Source of the DNA: JALHSW01 sp963720675
Lineage (GTDB): Bacteria > Actinomycetota > Acidimicrobiia > IMCC26256 > PALSA-555
NCBI GenBank assembly: GCA_963720675.1
Contig: CAVRGH010000010.1
Span: 1,922,001 to 1,986,000, forward strand
Reading direction: 5' to 3'
Length of the DNA stretch: 64,000 nucleotides
The position numbers were made by a program, and so were the translations under genes. Position 1 is the first letter of the stretch. The number at the start of each line of letters is the position of its first letter. Positions 1 through 9,190 of the stretch are shown here, piece by piece. The notes below the pieces were generated by a model. That model was not told the origin of the DNA. It searched no databases and saw only the letters and a program-made list of their open reading frames with translations.

Positions 1-808
1 GCTTCGGGGAGCCCGTCGCCTGCAGGACGGCGAAGTCGCGCGATCGCTCGATCGCGGTGAGGTAGACGATCGCTCCGATCACACCGGCGGCGATGACCCA
101 GGTGAGCAGGGCGACGAAGTCGATCGTCGCGGTCGCGCTCTTGATGGTCAGGCGCAGGTCGTCGACCGCCTGCTGGTTGGTTCCGCGTGCGGTGCCGGGC
201 GGCAACGTGGCCGGTTCGCCCTGGACGGCCAGGCCCATGACGACCGGCAGGCCGCCGACCGAGACCCGCTGGGCCGCCTTCACGGTGAGGAAGACGGTCG
301 GAGCGCCGCCGTTGTAGCGCGACCCGTCGACGAGGCCGACCACCCGGAACGTCCCGTTGGTCGTCGCGAGGCGTTCGCCGACCGAGACGTCGATGCCCTC
401 ACCGACGGCGATCTCGCCCGCGGTGCGCGGTGCCCGCCCTTCGACGATCGTCGGACCGCCGTGACGGAGGTCGAAGCCGATGAGGTTGACGTTCTGGCGC
501 TTGCCCTGAGTCACGGTGGAGCGACCGGTGACGAGCGGCTCGGCCGAGCGCACGCCGGGGGTGGCTCGCACCTCGCGGACCACGGAGTCGGGCAGCACCG
601 AGCTCGTGGTGAACAGGGCCTTGCTGTCCTTGCTCACGACCCACGTGTCGGCGTGGAAGCTCTCGACGAGGTTCGCAGGCTCGTTCTGCAACGTCTGCTT
701 GATGCCGTCGATCGCCACCGCGATCCCGAACACCAACGCCGTGACGGCGATCGCGATGAGGAATCGGCGATGGCGGAACTGCAGGTCGCGGCGGCTCAGC
801 AGCCACAT
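1..808 (-). CDS. FtsX/MacB-type ABC transporter permease (partial)
   Basis: N-terminal part of an inner-membrane permease; the gene continues beyond base 1. I translated it directly because the frame is open to the window edge. It begins MWLLSRRDLQFRHRRF, has a first membrane segment at about residues 15-30 (LIAIAVTALVFGIAVAI), then a large extracytoplasmic MacB-like core (about residues 35-225) and a second membrane segment (TIDFVALLTWVIAAGVIGA) followed by the cytoplasmic ERSRDFAVLQATG stretch typical of the FtsX domain. Family members work with a MacB/LolD-type ATPase in substrate extrusion or lipoprotein release; the ATPase should lie to the left, outside the window. An in-frame GTG 12 nt upstream is an alternative start. 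Confidence 0.8.
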   Translation of the reverse strand, partial: MWLLSRRDLQFRHRRFLIAIAVTALVFGIAVAIDGIKQTLQNEPANLVESFHADTWVVSKDSKALFTTSSVLPDSVVREVRATPGVRSAEPLVTGRSTVTQGKRQNVNLIGFDLRHGGPTIVEGRAPRTAGEIAVGEGIDVSVGERLATTNGTFRVVGLVDGSRYNGGAPTVFLTVKAAQRVSVGGLPVVMGLAVQGEPATLPPGTARGTNQQAVDDLRLTIKSATATIDFVALLTWVIAAGVIGAIVYLTAIERSRDFAVLQATGSPK

Positions 809-950
809 CTGCCTGGTCACGTGTGCACCGTCACGACGTGCGCCCGGTCACGACGTGTACTCGATGACGACATGCTCCGGCGATCCCCCGGTCTCGCGAG
901 CGCGCATCCTTGCCGACAACCCGCGGTCGGGCAAGCGTCGCGCGACCGCC

Positions 951-2783
951 TCAGCTCGTGCGCCGGAGTGCGTCCGGCGCGTCGTCGGAGGCCAGCCACT
1001 CCGCGAGGCGAACCGACGCGTCGCGCAGACCGGCCTCGACGATCCGGTCGAAGGCGCGGAAGTCCATCGTGCCGTACCCGTGGATCGGGGGTCGCAGCAC
1101 GAGGTCGGCGAGGTCGGCTTCGGAACCGAAGGCAGACGAGAGCTCGGTGAGGCGCATGAGGATCTTGGCGATCCCCACCGAGGTCGTCCCCCGCGGGCGG
1201 AGCGGGTTCAGCCGGTCCAGCAGCGCCCGCCAGCCCGAGACGATCCCCCCGGATGGGAGGTCGCCCGCGACGAGGTCGCGCTTGTTCGACACGTCGACCG
1301 CGATCACGTAGGCACCGCCGTGGGTCCGACGCATCTCCTCGACCGGGAGGTTGTCGAGCACGCCACCGTCGACGAGCAGATCGTTGCCTTGCCGCATCGG
1401 CGGGAAGATGCCCGGGATCGCGAAGCTCGCACGCAGTGCGCTCCAGATCGGTCCGTCACGGTGCACGACGACCTCACCCTGTGTGAGGTTGCACGACACG
1501 CAGAAGTAGTCGATCCAGAGGTCGTCGATGTGCTGGTCGCCGAAGAACTCCTGCAACGAACGGGTGATGCGCGTCCCCGACGCGAGCGCGACCACCGGGA
1601 AGGTGAGGTCCAGAGCAGACGGGCCTTCGACCAGCACCTTGCGCAGCGAGTCACGACGCGCATCGTCGTCGAGACCGAGCGCCATCCCGACCGCGATGAG
1701 CGACCCCATGCTCGTCCCCGCGATCGCGTCCACCGGAATACCGAGATCCTCGATGGCGGCTTCCACACCGAGGTGTGCGAGGCCGCGGGCGCCACCACCG
1801 CCGAACACGAGCGCGATCCCGCGCCCCGAAGCAAGTCGTCCGACCCTGGCGACGTCGCCGTCGCGGTCCTCGCGCACGTGATGGTGCGCGTCGACGCGAC
1901 GCGGCGCGAGCCAGTGGCGGGTGCCGCTCGGCTGTCGGGTCCCTGCCGGGTGGACGAGCACGAGCTCGGTGCGGCGCGATCCCTGTACCCCGGCCAGGCG
2001 CTCCTCGATCGGACGCACGGCGGAACGGGCGCGAGCGTCGGCGACGAGCAGGACGAGGTCGGACTGGCGGACGCACAGCTCGGTCCACTCGGGGTCGTCG
2101 GCGTCGGTGTCGTAGACGAGCAGATCGTGCCCGGCTTCGGCGTCCTCGGCGAAACGCGCCAACACCTCGCGCGTCGGGCGTCCCGACGTCCCGAGCCTGG
2201 CGGTGATCGTCGCGAGGTCGAGCCGCTCGACATCCCCCTCGAGCAACGTCGCGAGTCGCCTCGCGAAGGCCTTGGGCGCACCGTCGTCGAGCGCCACCAC
2301 CGTGATCGTGCGCACGGGGCTGCTCCGAACGGTGCTCTGGAACGCACGCACGTACCGGGCGACGATCGTCCCGCTCACGCGACGCAGCGCCTCGGGATGG
2401 TCTCCGACGAGCCGGGTGAACACCTCGGCAGACAGCCGCAGCAGCTGGGTGTCGCGTACCGCCTGGACGCTCGCGGTGCGGGGCTCGCGGGTGATCATCG
2501 CCATCTCACCCACCACCTCGCCGCGCCCGATCTCGGCGATGCGCGTCTCGGAGCCATCCGGACCGACCCCGACGACCTGGAGGCGACCACCGGTCACGAG
2601 GTACATCGCGTCCGCCGGGTCCCCCTGGCGCACCAGGAACTCGCCGCCCGGGCACAGCAACGGCTCGGCCTCGTCGCGGACGAGCGCCTGGGCATCGGCA
2701 TCGAGCTGGCCGAGGAGGAGGTTCTCACTGATCTGCCGGGCGATCGTGTCGGCGTCGAGATCGATCGGTCGGACCGGGCTCAT
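951..2783 (-). CDS. cNMP-binding patatin-like phospholipase (NTE family)
   Basis: A 610-residue protein joining an N-terminal cyclic-nucleotide-binding domain to a C-terminal patatin-type serine lipase. The cNMP fold spans about residues 20-135 (LLCPGGEFLVRQGDPADAMY, GEVVGEMAMI). A middle region resembles the Rossmann-like part of neuropathy-target-esterase homologues. The patatin domain has the oxyanion loop GGGGARG, the nucleophile elbow GTSMGS (Ser) and the catalytic DGG in VDGGVLDNLP. Family members hydrolyse phospholipids or lysophospholipids, and mycobacterial Rv2565 has the same architecture. The start at 2783 was chosen because the cNMP domain follows at once; upstream in-frame sequence lacks coding character. 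What ligand the cNMP domain binds cannot be told from sequence. Confidence 0.88.
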   Translation of the reverse strand: MSPVRPIDLDADTIARQISENLLLGQLDADAQALVRDEAEPLLCPGGEFLVRQGDPADAMYLVTGGRLQVVGVGPDGSETRIAEIGRGEVVGEMAMITREPRTASVQAVRDTQLLRLSAEVFTRLVGDHPEALRRVSGTIVARYVRAFQSTVRSSPVRTITVVALDDGAPKAFARRLATLLEGDVERLDLATITARLGTSGRPTREVLARFAEDAEAGHDLLVYDTDADDPEWTELCVRQSDLVLLVADARARSAVRPIEERLAGVQGSRRTELVLVHPAGTRQPSGTRHWLAPRRVDAHHHVREDRDGDVARVGRLASGRGIALVFGGGGARGLAHLGVEAAIEDLGIPVDAIAGTSMGSLIAVGMALGLDDDARRDSLRKVLVEGPSALDLTFPVVALASGTRITRSLQEFFGDQHIDDLWIDYFCVSCNLTQGEVVVHRDGPIWSALRASFAIPGIFPPMRQGNDLLVDGGVLDNLPVEEMRRTHGGAYVIAVDVSNKRDLVAGDLPSGGIVSGWRALLDRLNPLRPRGTTSVGIAKILMRLTELSSAFGSEADLADLVLRPPIHGYGTMDFRAFDRIVEAGLRDASVRLAEWLASDDAPDALRRTS

Positions 2784-2997
2784 GCGCCCCTTCCCACTCG
2801 GATGCGCAGGCGTGCGGGCGCGGTCAACGTACACGGCGGCCCCGGGCTGTGGGCCCTGACGCCGGCCGTACCTCCAGCGATCTTGCGGCCGAAGTCGAGC
2901 CACGTCGCCCCTCGGGGGGTCGACACGACGCGAGGTTCGACGCGCTTGCGTGATCGCAGCGTTCTGTGTTCCCATTTGTCGTGCGAGAGGGGGCGCG

Positions 2998-3543
2998 ATG
3001 CGGTTCCGGCTCCGAGCACTCACGCTCGTCTGCGCGGCGTCCCTCGTCGCGGCCGGCGCGCTGACGGGCATCGCTGCGCCGAGCGGCGCGCAGGACGTCG
3101 CGGCTACCGACTGCGGGGCCACGACCTACCGCTGGCTGTTCTGGCCGGAGGGGCACGGCGACCTCACGTCCGTCCCCCACCCCGCAACCGACCTCCCGCA
3201 CGTCGACGTCTATTCGGGGAAGGGCAAGAAGTTCCTCGACGCGCAGAACGTCGCGTACGCCGACGGCACGTCGGTCACGACCACCGCCGCGTGCACTCCT
3301 GCCGAGCTGCCCGGGAGCGGCAGCGCGACCTTGAAGAGCACGTCGCAGGAAAAGCAGCTGGTCTGCAAGTTCCCGTCGAAGCCGGTCTTCGTGGCCGTGC
3401 CCTCGTCGACACTCGATTTCCCGAGCCTCTCGGCCGTCGTGGATGACGCGCTCGTGGTGAACGCGCAGCTCGGAGAGCCAGGATCCGGTTCGACCATCGA
3501 CTACAACGCGAAGTTCTGCAAGCTCAAGAAGCCACCGAAATAG
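2998..3543 (+). CDS. secreted hypothetical protein
   Basis: A 181-residue protein with a clear Sec signal peptide (MRFRLRALTLVCAASLVAAG, cleavage probably after SGAQ). The mature part has four cysteines (DCGATTYRW, AACTPAE, LVCKFP, KFCKLKK) that could form two disulfides. I recognise no family. The ATG at 2998 follows a purine-rich GAGAGGGGGCG ribosome-binding site. It stands alone, divergent from the phospholipase gene, with 214 nt between the two starts. Confidence 0.75.
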   Translation: MRFRLRALTLVCAASLVAAGALTGIAAPSGAQDVAATDCGATTYRWLFWPEGHGDLTSVPHPATDLPHVDVYSGKGKKFLDAQNVAYADGTSVTTTAACTPAELPGSGSATLKSTSQEKQLVCKFPSKPVFVAVPSSTLDFPSLSAVVDDALVVNAQLGEPGSGSTIDYNAKFCKLKKPPK

Positions 3544-3818
3544 GGGCCCGGTCGATGCCGTGGGGCTCCGCCCGGACGGGCGCTCGATAGCGCAGAGATC
3601 GTTGCGCTGCTCGACGCGAGGCTGTCTCGGGCTCTCTCGCGGTGCGACCGAGGCTCGGTGTCGCGCACTCGCGACCGCATCGTCACGCCTTCGCAACGCG
3701 CACTTGGAATGGTCGACTCGAGGATCGAACGGTGGAGGTGGCACAGATGCAGGCACACAGGGACGCCGGGGACCGTACGAAACGCGACCCCGCCGAGGAA
3801 GGGGAGCCCGAGGGAACG

Positions 3819-4790
3819 ATGCGGGCGATCGTTCAGGATCGCTACGGCGGTCCCGACGTGCTCGAGCTGCGCGAGATCGAACGGCCTCGGATCGGCGACG
3901 ACGAGGTCCTGGTGCACGTCCGGGCGGCGGGCGTCAACCGGGGTGCGTGGCATCTGATGACCGGTGAGCCCTATCTGATGCGCGTGATGGGCTTCGGGCT
4001 GCGCGCTCCCAAGACCAAGGTGCCCGGAACCAACCTCGCCGGGCAGGTCGCGGAGGTCGGACGCGCGGTCACGGATCTCCGGCCCGGCGACCAGGTGTAC
4101 GGCGTCGGCACCGGGACCTTCGCCGAGTACGCGCGCGCCGAGCCGGACAAGCTGGCCCCGCTGCCTGCGAACATCTCGTTCGAACAGGCCGCGGTGATCC
4201 CCCACGGAGGCCTGACCGCGCTCCAGGCGTTGCGCGACCACGGGAAGGTGCAGGCGGGCCAGCACGTCCTGATCGTCGGCGCCTCGGGCGCCGTCGGCTC
4301 GTACGCCGTACAGCTCGCGAAGAGCTTCGGAGCCGAGGTCACCGGCGTCTGCAGCACCGCCAAGACCGACCTCGTGCGTTCCCTCGGCGCGGACCATGTC
4401 GTCGACTACACCGCGAGGAGATCGGCGCCGACGACGCCCGCTACGACCTGATCCTCGACATCGGTGGGAGCCGACCGGTGGCACAGCTCCGCCGTGCGCT
4501 CACCACTCGAGGGACGCTCGTCATCGTGGGCGGCGAGGGCGGCGGCCGGTTGACCTACGGGCTGCACCGACAGCTGTGGGCGAGCGTGCTCTCGCCATTC
4601 GTCCGCCAGCGGCTCTGCACCTTCATCGCCCGAGAGCATCGCGACGACCTGGTCGTCCTCAACGAGCTCATCGACGCCGGCACGGTCACGCCGGTCCTCG
4701 GCCAGATCTTCTCCCTGGAAGAGGCACCCACGTGCGTTCCGCACACTCGAGTCCGGGCAGGCGACCGGGTTGCTCTCCGTTCGCGTCTGA
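3819..4790 (+). CDS. MDR-family NAD(P)H:quinone reductase-like alcohol dehydrogenase (frameshifted)
   Basis: Medium-chain dehydrogenase/reductase of the quinone-oxidoreductase branch. The protein begins MRAIVQDRYGGPDVLELREI, has the substrate-domain segment GVNRGAWHLMTG and the nucleotide-binding motif GASGAVGSYAVQLAK. No structural-zinc cysteines are visible, as expected for this branch. The reading frame breaks twice: near 4418 (YT then REEIGADDARYDLILDIGG in the next frame, one C missing in the run before GCGAGGAG) and near 4733 (LEEAPT then AFRTLESGQATGLLSVRV and the stop at 4788). Both halves remain conserved in sequence, so consensus error is more likely than decay. A GAGGGAACG ribosome-binding site supports the ATG at 3819. 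Confidence 0.72.
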
Positions 4791-4840
4791 GCGATCACGC
4801 GCGCGGACCATGGCGACGACTCGGCGACGAAGGTGATGCA

Positions 4841-5437
4841 GTGATACGCCGGGGACAACCAGCCAGTAGGAGGTCAGGAAGTTGGTTCAACCGAACGTTG
4901 AGGTTCCTCCCCGCGATCGTTGCACTCGCCATGATGGCGGGCTGCGGGGGCGGCGACACCGGCGGTGCGGACAGCAGCAACGAGTCGTCGGGGAGCAACG
5001 AGTCGTCGAGCGACGTCGGGGGTGGTTCGGGCCACTGGACTGCCTCGGAGCTGTGCAGCCTCAGCGACCCCGATGCCGTCGCCGAACTCTTCCCGGACAC
5101 GAACGTCGTCGAGAACCCCGGACTCGACTCACCTGATGCTTCGGCGTGCGTGTACAAGGACGCGGATCTCGACCCGTTGTCGCCCGAGTCGAACCTCGTG
5201 ACGATCGGACAGCGAGACTACGAAGGGACCGGGTTCTCCGACACGGCTGAGCGGCGGGAGGTGCCCGGCGCGGACGAGGCCGTCTTCTTCGCCGACTTCG
5301 ACGGTTCGGACGCCAGCTACATCGTGACCGTGGATGGCCAGCTGCTGTCGGTCGACTTCGAGATCGGTACCGCGGGCGGCGTCGACTTCGCCGAGTCGAT
5401 CGTCGGAGCGTGGATCACCGCTCAGTCCACAAGCTGA
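4841..5437 (+). CDS. putative lipoprotein, unknown function
   Basis: Short exported protein of about 198 residues. The N-terminus carries a hydrophobic stretch FLPAIVALAMMAGC in which the Cys is a likely lipidation site, followed by a Gly/Ser/Asn-rich linker (about 35 residues) and a compact domain (WTASELCSLSDPDAVAELFP ... CVYKD) of the type seen in actinobacterial DUF3558-like lipoproteins; that resemblance is weak. The start is uncertain: GTG at 4841 preceded by GAAGGTG is used, but an in-frame TTG near 4898 would give a more usual signal-peptide length. It follows the MDR gene by 50 nt on the same strand. Confidence 0.6.
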   Translation: MIRRGQPASRRSGSWFNRTLRFLPAIVALAMMAGCGGGDTGGADSSNESSGSNESSSDVGGGSGHWTASELCSLSDPDAVAELFPDTNVVENPGLDSPDASACVYKDADLDPLSPESNLVTIGQRDYEGTGFSDTAERREVPGADEAVFFADFDGSDASYIVTVDGQLLSVDFEIGTAGGVDFAESIVGAWITAQSTS

Positions 5438-5534
5438 CCTCGCCGAGTCCGACGATTGCAGTCCGGGGGGCACTGGTGAAGAGTTCGATGAGTGCCCCGA
5501 ACCTGTCGGTTCGGGGCCTCTCCGCGTGCGTTGC

Positions 5535-5584
5535 TTCGATGCTGGCGGGGGTGGATCTGAACCCACGACCTTCGAGTGATGAGC
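5535..5584 (-). repeat. partial direct repeat of tRNA-fMet 3' half (att-like)
   Basis: This 50-nt stretch matches 9884-9934, the 3' half of the tRNA-fMet gene plus five bases beyond its CCA end, with four substitutions and one gap, in the same orientation. The match stops at the anticodon loop and nothing resembling the 5' half of a tRNA follows, so it is not a functional tRNA gene. A copy of a tRNA 3' end at a distance is the usual sign of an integrase attachment site; here it marks the far edge of a possible 4.3-kb island. No integrase gene was found between the repeats. Confidence 0.7.
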
Positions 5585-5685
5585 GGCCTGGCAAGCGTGG
5601 ACGACGGGTAGCTCTTCGGCCTCACCGATGGACTGGTCCCCGGCGTCGACGGCGCGGCATCGAGTGCGTGCGCCAGTGCCCGCCG

Positions 5686-6594
5686 TCAGACCAGGCCGGG
5701 GATCGGGCGGATCGAGAAGCCGGAGAGCCGCAGCCACAGCTCGTCGGAGAACCGGCGTCCTTCGGTGTACTGGGGGGTGACCGCCACGCAGTCGGTGAAC
5801 GCGGTGAGCGAGCACGGCTCGGCGGTGAGGTGGCGGTGGCCGACCAGGTCGATGCCCCGCCCGAACTCCGGTGAGAGCTTGAGCGGGGACACCTGGAGCC
5901 GCTCGCTGGGGCAGCTCGCGACCGTTCGGTGGTCGACCACGAAGTCGACGGAGCGATCCGGGTGCCAGCGGATGGCGACGTCGTGGGGCGTCGTCGGATC
6001 GAAGTCGGTGAAGATGCGCCGCCACATGAACCCGGTGTTGAAGTCAGCCACCAGCGCGGAGAAGTAACGCCGGTGGCGGGATCGGCTCGCGAACGCCGGG
6101 AACAGGCCCGGGCCGCCGATGTAGCTGAGTGCCATCGCCACCAACCGTTGGCGTTGCCCCGGCGCGAGGTGGCCCCGCCAGGACTGCACGACCACGCCCG
6201 CGTTCACCGTCTCGGCATCGGCGCGCCCATCGACGAAGTGGGGGCTGCACACGACGTCGCGGAACACCGCCTCCCGGCCGGGCACCATGCACTGCATCGA
6301 GCCCGTGGCCAGCATCCGGTCGAGCACGACCTGGTCGACGCACGGCGTGGTGCTGACCTCGACCGCGCTGTAGCGACCGTCGGCAGTGGTCGACGGCCCC
6401 AGCGCCAGGGTGACGCCCTCGGCGTCGAAGCGCGCGTGGCGCGGGCTCGTGCACCGAGGCGGCTGGCCGTCGTCCACCCGGCGGCTGATCGACTCGAGCA
6501 CCTCGTAACGGCCGGCCGCGACCATGGCCTCGACGTCGGGCCCAAAGGAGACGTCGTAGGCCGGCTCGCCCGCGACGTGGTTCCTGGTCGTCAC
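5686..6594 (-). CDS. hypothetical protein, possible lectin-like beta-sandwich
   Basis: A 302-residue soluble protein that I cannot assign to a family by eye. No signal peptide or membrane segment is seen. The stretch HDVAIRWHPDRSVDFVVDHR resembles the 'H-x-W-x-P-x-x-x-x-F-x-V-D' strand of concanavalin-A-like (laminin-G/GH16-type) domains, and the N-terminal half is rich in short beta-type segments, so a beta-sandwich is a guess. It lies inside the tRNA-bounded accessory region, next to the att-like repeat, transcribed toward it. Start ATG at 6594. Confidence 0.6.
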   Translation of the reverse strand: MTTRNHVAGEPAYDVSFGPDVEAMVAAGRYEVLESISRRVDDGQPPRCTSPRHARFDAEGVTLALGPSTTADGRYSAVEVSTTPCVDQVVLDRMLATGSMQCMVPGREAVFRDVVCSPHFVDGRADAETVNAGVVVQSWRGHLAPGQRQRLVAMALSYIGGPGLFPAFASRSRHRRYFSALVADFNTGFMWRRIFTDFDPTTPHDVAIRWHPDRSVDFVVDHRTVASCPSERLQVSPLKLSPEFGRGIDLVGHRHLTAEPCSLTAFTDCVAVTPQYTEGRRFSDELWLRLSGFSIRPIPGLV

Positions 6595-6745
6595 GACCCG
6601 ATCCTCTCAGATCGACGCGTCCTGCGAGCGGTGCTCCGGGGTGGTCGGCCCGGGATGGGTACGGCCACCTGACCAGGCGCCGCGATGACACCGAGCGCAC
6701 CGAGACCTCGCGGACCGAACCAGATCGCCGGCCACGGCTGAACGA

Positions 6746-7222
6746 TCAGCGCACCACGTGGGTGGCCACGGGACCAAGCGCCTGCACGAACGCTTCGATG
6801 TTGGTGCGCTTCATCACCACCGCCGATGCCCGGTACCAAACGTCACCCAGGAGGAACAGCAGGTGTCGCTCGGCCGGTCGTCGCTTCTGGTCGAACCACT
6901 CGAGGCGGGTGTCCGACAGCGGGGACGCCGCGACGAGCCGGTTGGGCATGGCCTTCATCGCCTTGCTCGTGGCGATGAGCACACGGCGGTCGGTGAGCAC
7001 CGCGAAGCTCGACAGGGTGCCGTCGTGGACCTGCTTGTCGGGATGGAGTCCGCGGTCCTTGACGTGCTCACTCATCGGGTCCCCGCGGCTGAACGTGATC
7101 TGCGCGTCGATCTGAGGATCGGGGTACCCGAGCGTGGCCCAGCACCGCAGTTCCTCGGCGGGCTGGTTGGGCTCGGCGACGGTGGCCAGCCATTCGCCCA
7201 CTCGGCGCTCGACCCGGCTCAT
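6746..7222 (-). CDS. PH-like domain hypothetical protein
   Basis: A 158-residue protein without signal or membrane segments. The middle, FAVLTDRRVLIATSKAMKAM, followed by TRLEWFDQK and a C-terminal helix TNIEAFVQALG, fits the pattern of small bacterial PH-like (bPH/YokE-type) domains, where a '(L)TDRRVL' strand precedes an amphipathic hairpin. Function of such proteins is largely unknown. It sits in the accessory segment between unrelated genes and is probably transcribed alone. Start ATG at 7222. Confidence 0.55.
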   Translation of the reverse strand: MSRVERRVGEWLATVAEPNQPAEELRCWATLGYPDPQIDAQITFSRGDPMSEHVKDRGLHPDKQVHDGTLSSFAVLTDRRVLIATSKAMKAMPNRLVAASPLSDTRLEWFDQKRRPAERHLLFLLGDVWYRASAVVMKRTNIEAFVQALGPVATHVVR

Positions 7223-7521
7223 CGTCCCGCACCGTTGCCGTCAGGGGACGGGTACGCACCCGGACGCGCCGAACTCGAGGACCGATGACACGGCATGCCC
7301 ACAGGTTCGTCCGCCTCCATGAGCGCAGGGTGCTGAGCTGCGTCGCAAGCCCGAACCCTACGGCCCGGCGCCCAGCCGCGCGGGATCGTGGCTGAGGGCG
7401 ATCAGCGTCGACGACGGCGCAAATGCCGACCGCGACACGGTCACGGTGGCTCCGGTAGTCAGCTGTGGGCGGCTCTCGTCGACGTCGGGAGCAACCGACT
7501 CCGCGTGTGCGAGCCGATCCA
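7223..7521. other. gene-poor intergenic stretch in accessory region
   Basis: About 300 nt with no convincing coding frame, RNA fold or repeat that I can recognise. Short open frames on both strands have amino-acid composition unlike the neighbouring real genes. Together with the truncated gene that follows, this suggests decayed DNA. Confidence 0.4.
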
Positions 7522-7713
7522 CTAGTAGTGGCCGAGGTGCTCGTTGTCTGGCCAGGTTCCGTCGCCGGGCATCTCGAGCCGGTCGGTCATCGGTGTACGC
7601 CACTCGGGGGTCATGGTCGGCTCGCCCCAGTAGTCGGTGACGCGCACTACCTCCCCGTCCTCGAGCTCTCCGATGGTGCCCGGTACCGCCGAGTACCGCT
7701 CCACGTGACAAGT
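7522..7713 (-). pseudogene. SnoaL-like (NTF2-fold) protein, C-terminal remnant
   Basis: Only the end of a SnoaL-like polyketide-cyclase/NTF2-fold protein is readable: RYSAVPGTIGELEDG, then VTDYWGEP, PEWRTPMTDRLEMPGDG and the terminal WPDNEHLGHY. Full-length relatives have about 130-150 residues; here the frame loses similarity before about residue 60 of the expected fold and no start codon with context is visible. The upstream neighbour ends at 7785. I treat this as a truncated remnant inside the island. Confidence 0.5.
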
Positions 7714-7784
7714 TCGGTGACGGCAAGCTGGGCCGACACCGGGAGCGATCACTCTTGGCCGCACCGCATCCAGTTCCGCAGCAC

Positions 7785-9129
7785 CTACGCGCCGGTGCTG
7801 ACTCGGAACAGCTGCGCTGCTTCGTCGACCCCCTTGAGTTGATGGGTCCCTCGGTCTTCGAACACGAGCCCGGATCCCGCCGACAGGTCCCGAACGGTGC
7901 GACTCACCAGCACCTCGCCGGCGCCGGCCATCGCGCCGACCCGCGCACCAACGTGCACCGCGAGACCGCTCCAGTCGTCACCGCGGCGCTCGCATTCCCC
8001 AGTGTGGATCCCCGCCCGGATGTGAAGACCTCTTGTCGCGAGGGCGGGAACGAGCGCCAGCGCGCAGCGAGCCGCCTTGGTCGGTCCGTCGAACACTGCG
8101 AACACCCCGTCACCGGTGTCCTTGATCTTGCGCCCGCCATGGGCGGCAACCTGGCGGTCGACGATCTCGTCGTGGGCATCGAGTTGGCGCCGCCATCGCT
8201 CGTCACCCCGTGCACTCACCGCCTCGGTCGATCTCACGATGTCCGTGAACAGCACGGTCGCGAGGACGTGCTCGGTCGGTGGCGCAGAGCGCTGCTCCCC
8301 GATGACGAAGCTGAGGACTTCCGAAGCGAGCACTTCGGTGATGTCCACAAGAAAATGGTCGCCGGTCGGGAGTTCCCGGAACGTGGCGTTGGGGATCGCG
8401 GCGGCCATCGCTGCCGCCGCCTCGATCGACGCGGCGCGATCCCCGCGGCGGTGCAAGACGAGCGTCGGCGACCTGACCGAGCTGAGCACGTCGCGCACAT
8501 CGATCTCCATGAGCGACTGCCAGAGCAGGCCGGCCATCGTAGGACTCGCGCCTGAACGTTGGTACCGACCGAAGAACTCGCGGCACGCCATCGACGTCGG
8601 CGATCGAGCCCAGGAACAGCTCGGTCAACGCCCCTTCACCCCATTGCTCGTCGATCTCCTGCAACTGGACGTCGATCTGTGCCTGGGTGAAGCCCCACGG
8701 ATGCGAGGGTGGATCACAGGAGAACCGAGCGGCGGTCCCGTATTCCACGAGGCATCGGACCCGCTCGGGGTATGTCGCCGCGAAGAGGAGGCTCATCGGC
8801 CCGCCTTCGGAGGCTCCGAGGAGCGCCGCGTCCTGCACCTCGGCCGCGTCCATGACTGCACGCAGGTCGTCCATCCGCTCGTCGATCGAAGGCGCGCTGA
8901 TCACCGGGTCGGAGAGTCCGGTGCCGCGCTTGTCCCACACGACCAGGCGGGTAGATGACGCGAGCTGTTCTGCGAGCGTGGACCAACCCGACGTCGGGTC
9001 GTCGTACGTGTCGACGTTGCTCACCCATCCCGGGATGAACACCAGCGGCGTCTCCGCCTCGCCGAACACCCGATACGCGAGCCGGACGGAGCCATTGCGT
9101 GCGTACTGCACCGACCGCGCGCCCGACAT
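7785..9129 (-). CDS. alpha/beta hydrolase-class III nucleotidyl cyclase fusion (frameshifted)
   Basis: Two-domain protein of about 447 residues common in actinobacteria. The N-terminal alpha/beta hydrolase (about residues 1-265) has the VVWDKRGTGLSD segment and the nucleophile elbow GASEGG. The C-terminal class III adenylate/guanylate cyclase domain (about residues 280-445) has both metal-binding aspartates in VLFTDIVRST and KDTGDGVFAVFD, followed by GIHTGE. The frame changes once near 8590 (SIADVDG continues as ACREFFGRYQRSGASP), in the middle of a conserved hydrolase segment. Whether it makes a cyclic nucleotide in the cell is not known; the nearby cNMP-binding phospholipase is one conceivable target, which is speculation. 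Confidence 0.8.
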
Positions 9130-9190
9130 CCGGAGTATGCCGGAAATCAGCGGGAGCCTGCTGGTGACAAGCCAACCTCAGGCTCCGACG

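Noticed and set aside
516..3446. Very long plus-strand open frame across the phospholipase gene
   Set aside because: It is antisense to an intact minus-strand gene with clear domains; its product is Arg/Asp/Glu-rich without folds, as high-GC shadow frames are.
3819..4790. MDR gene as two separate genes
   Set aside because: The pieces join into one standard quinone-reductase-like protein when single bases are allowed for; neither part has its own start context.
5535..5584. A second tRNA gene
   Set aside because: Only the T arm and part of the anticodon arm are present; there is no 5' acceptor strand or D arm beyond 5584.
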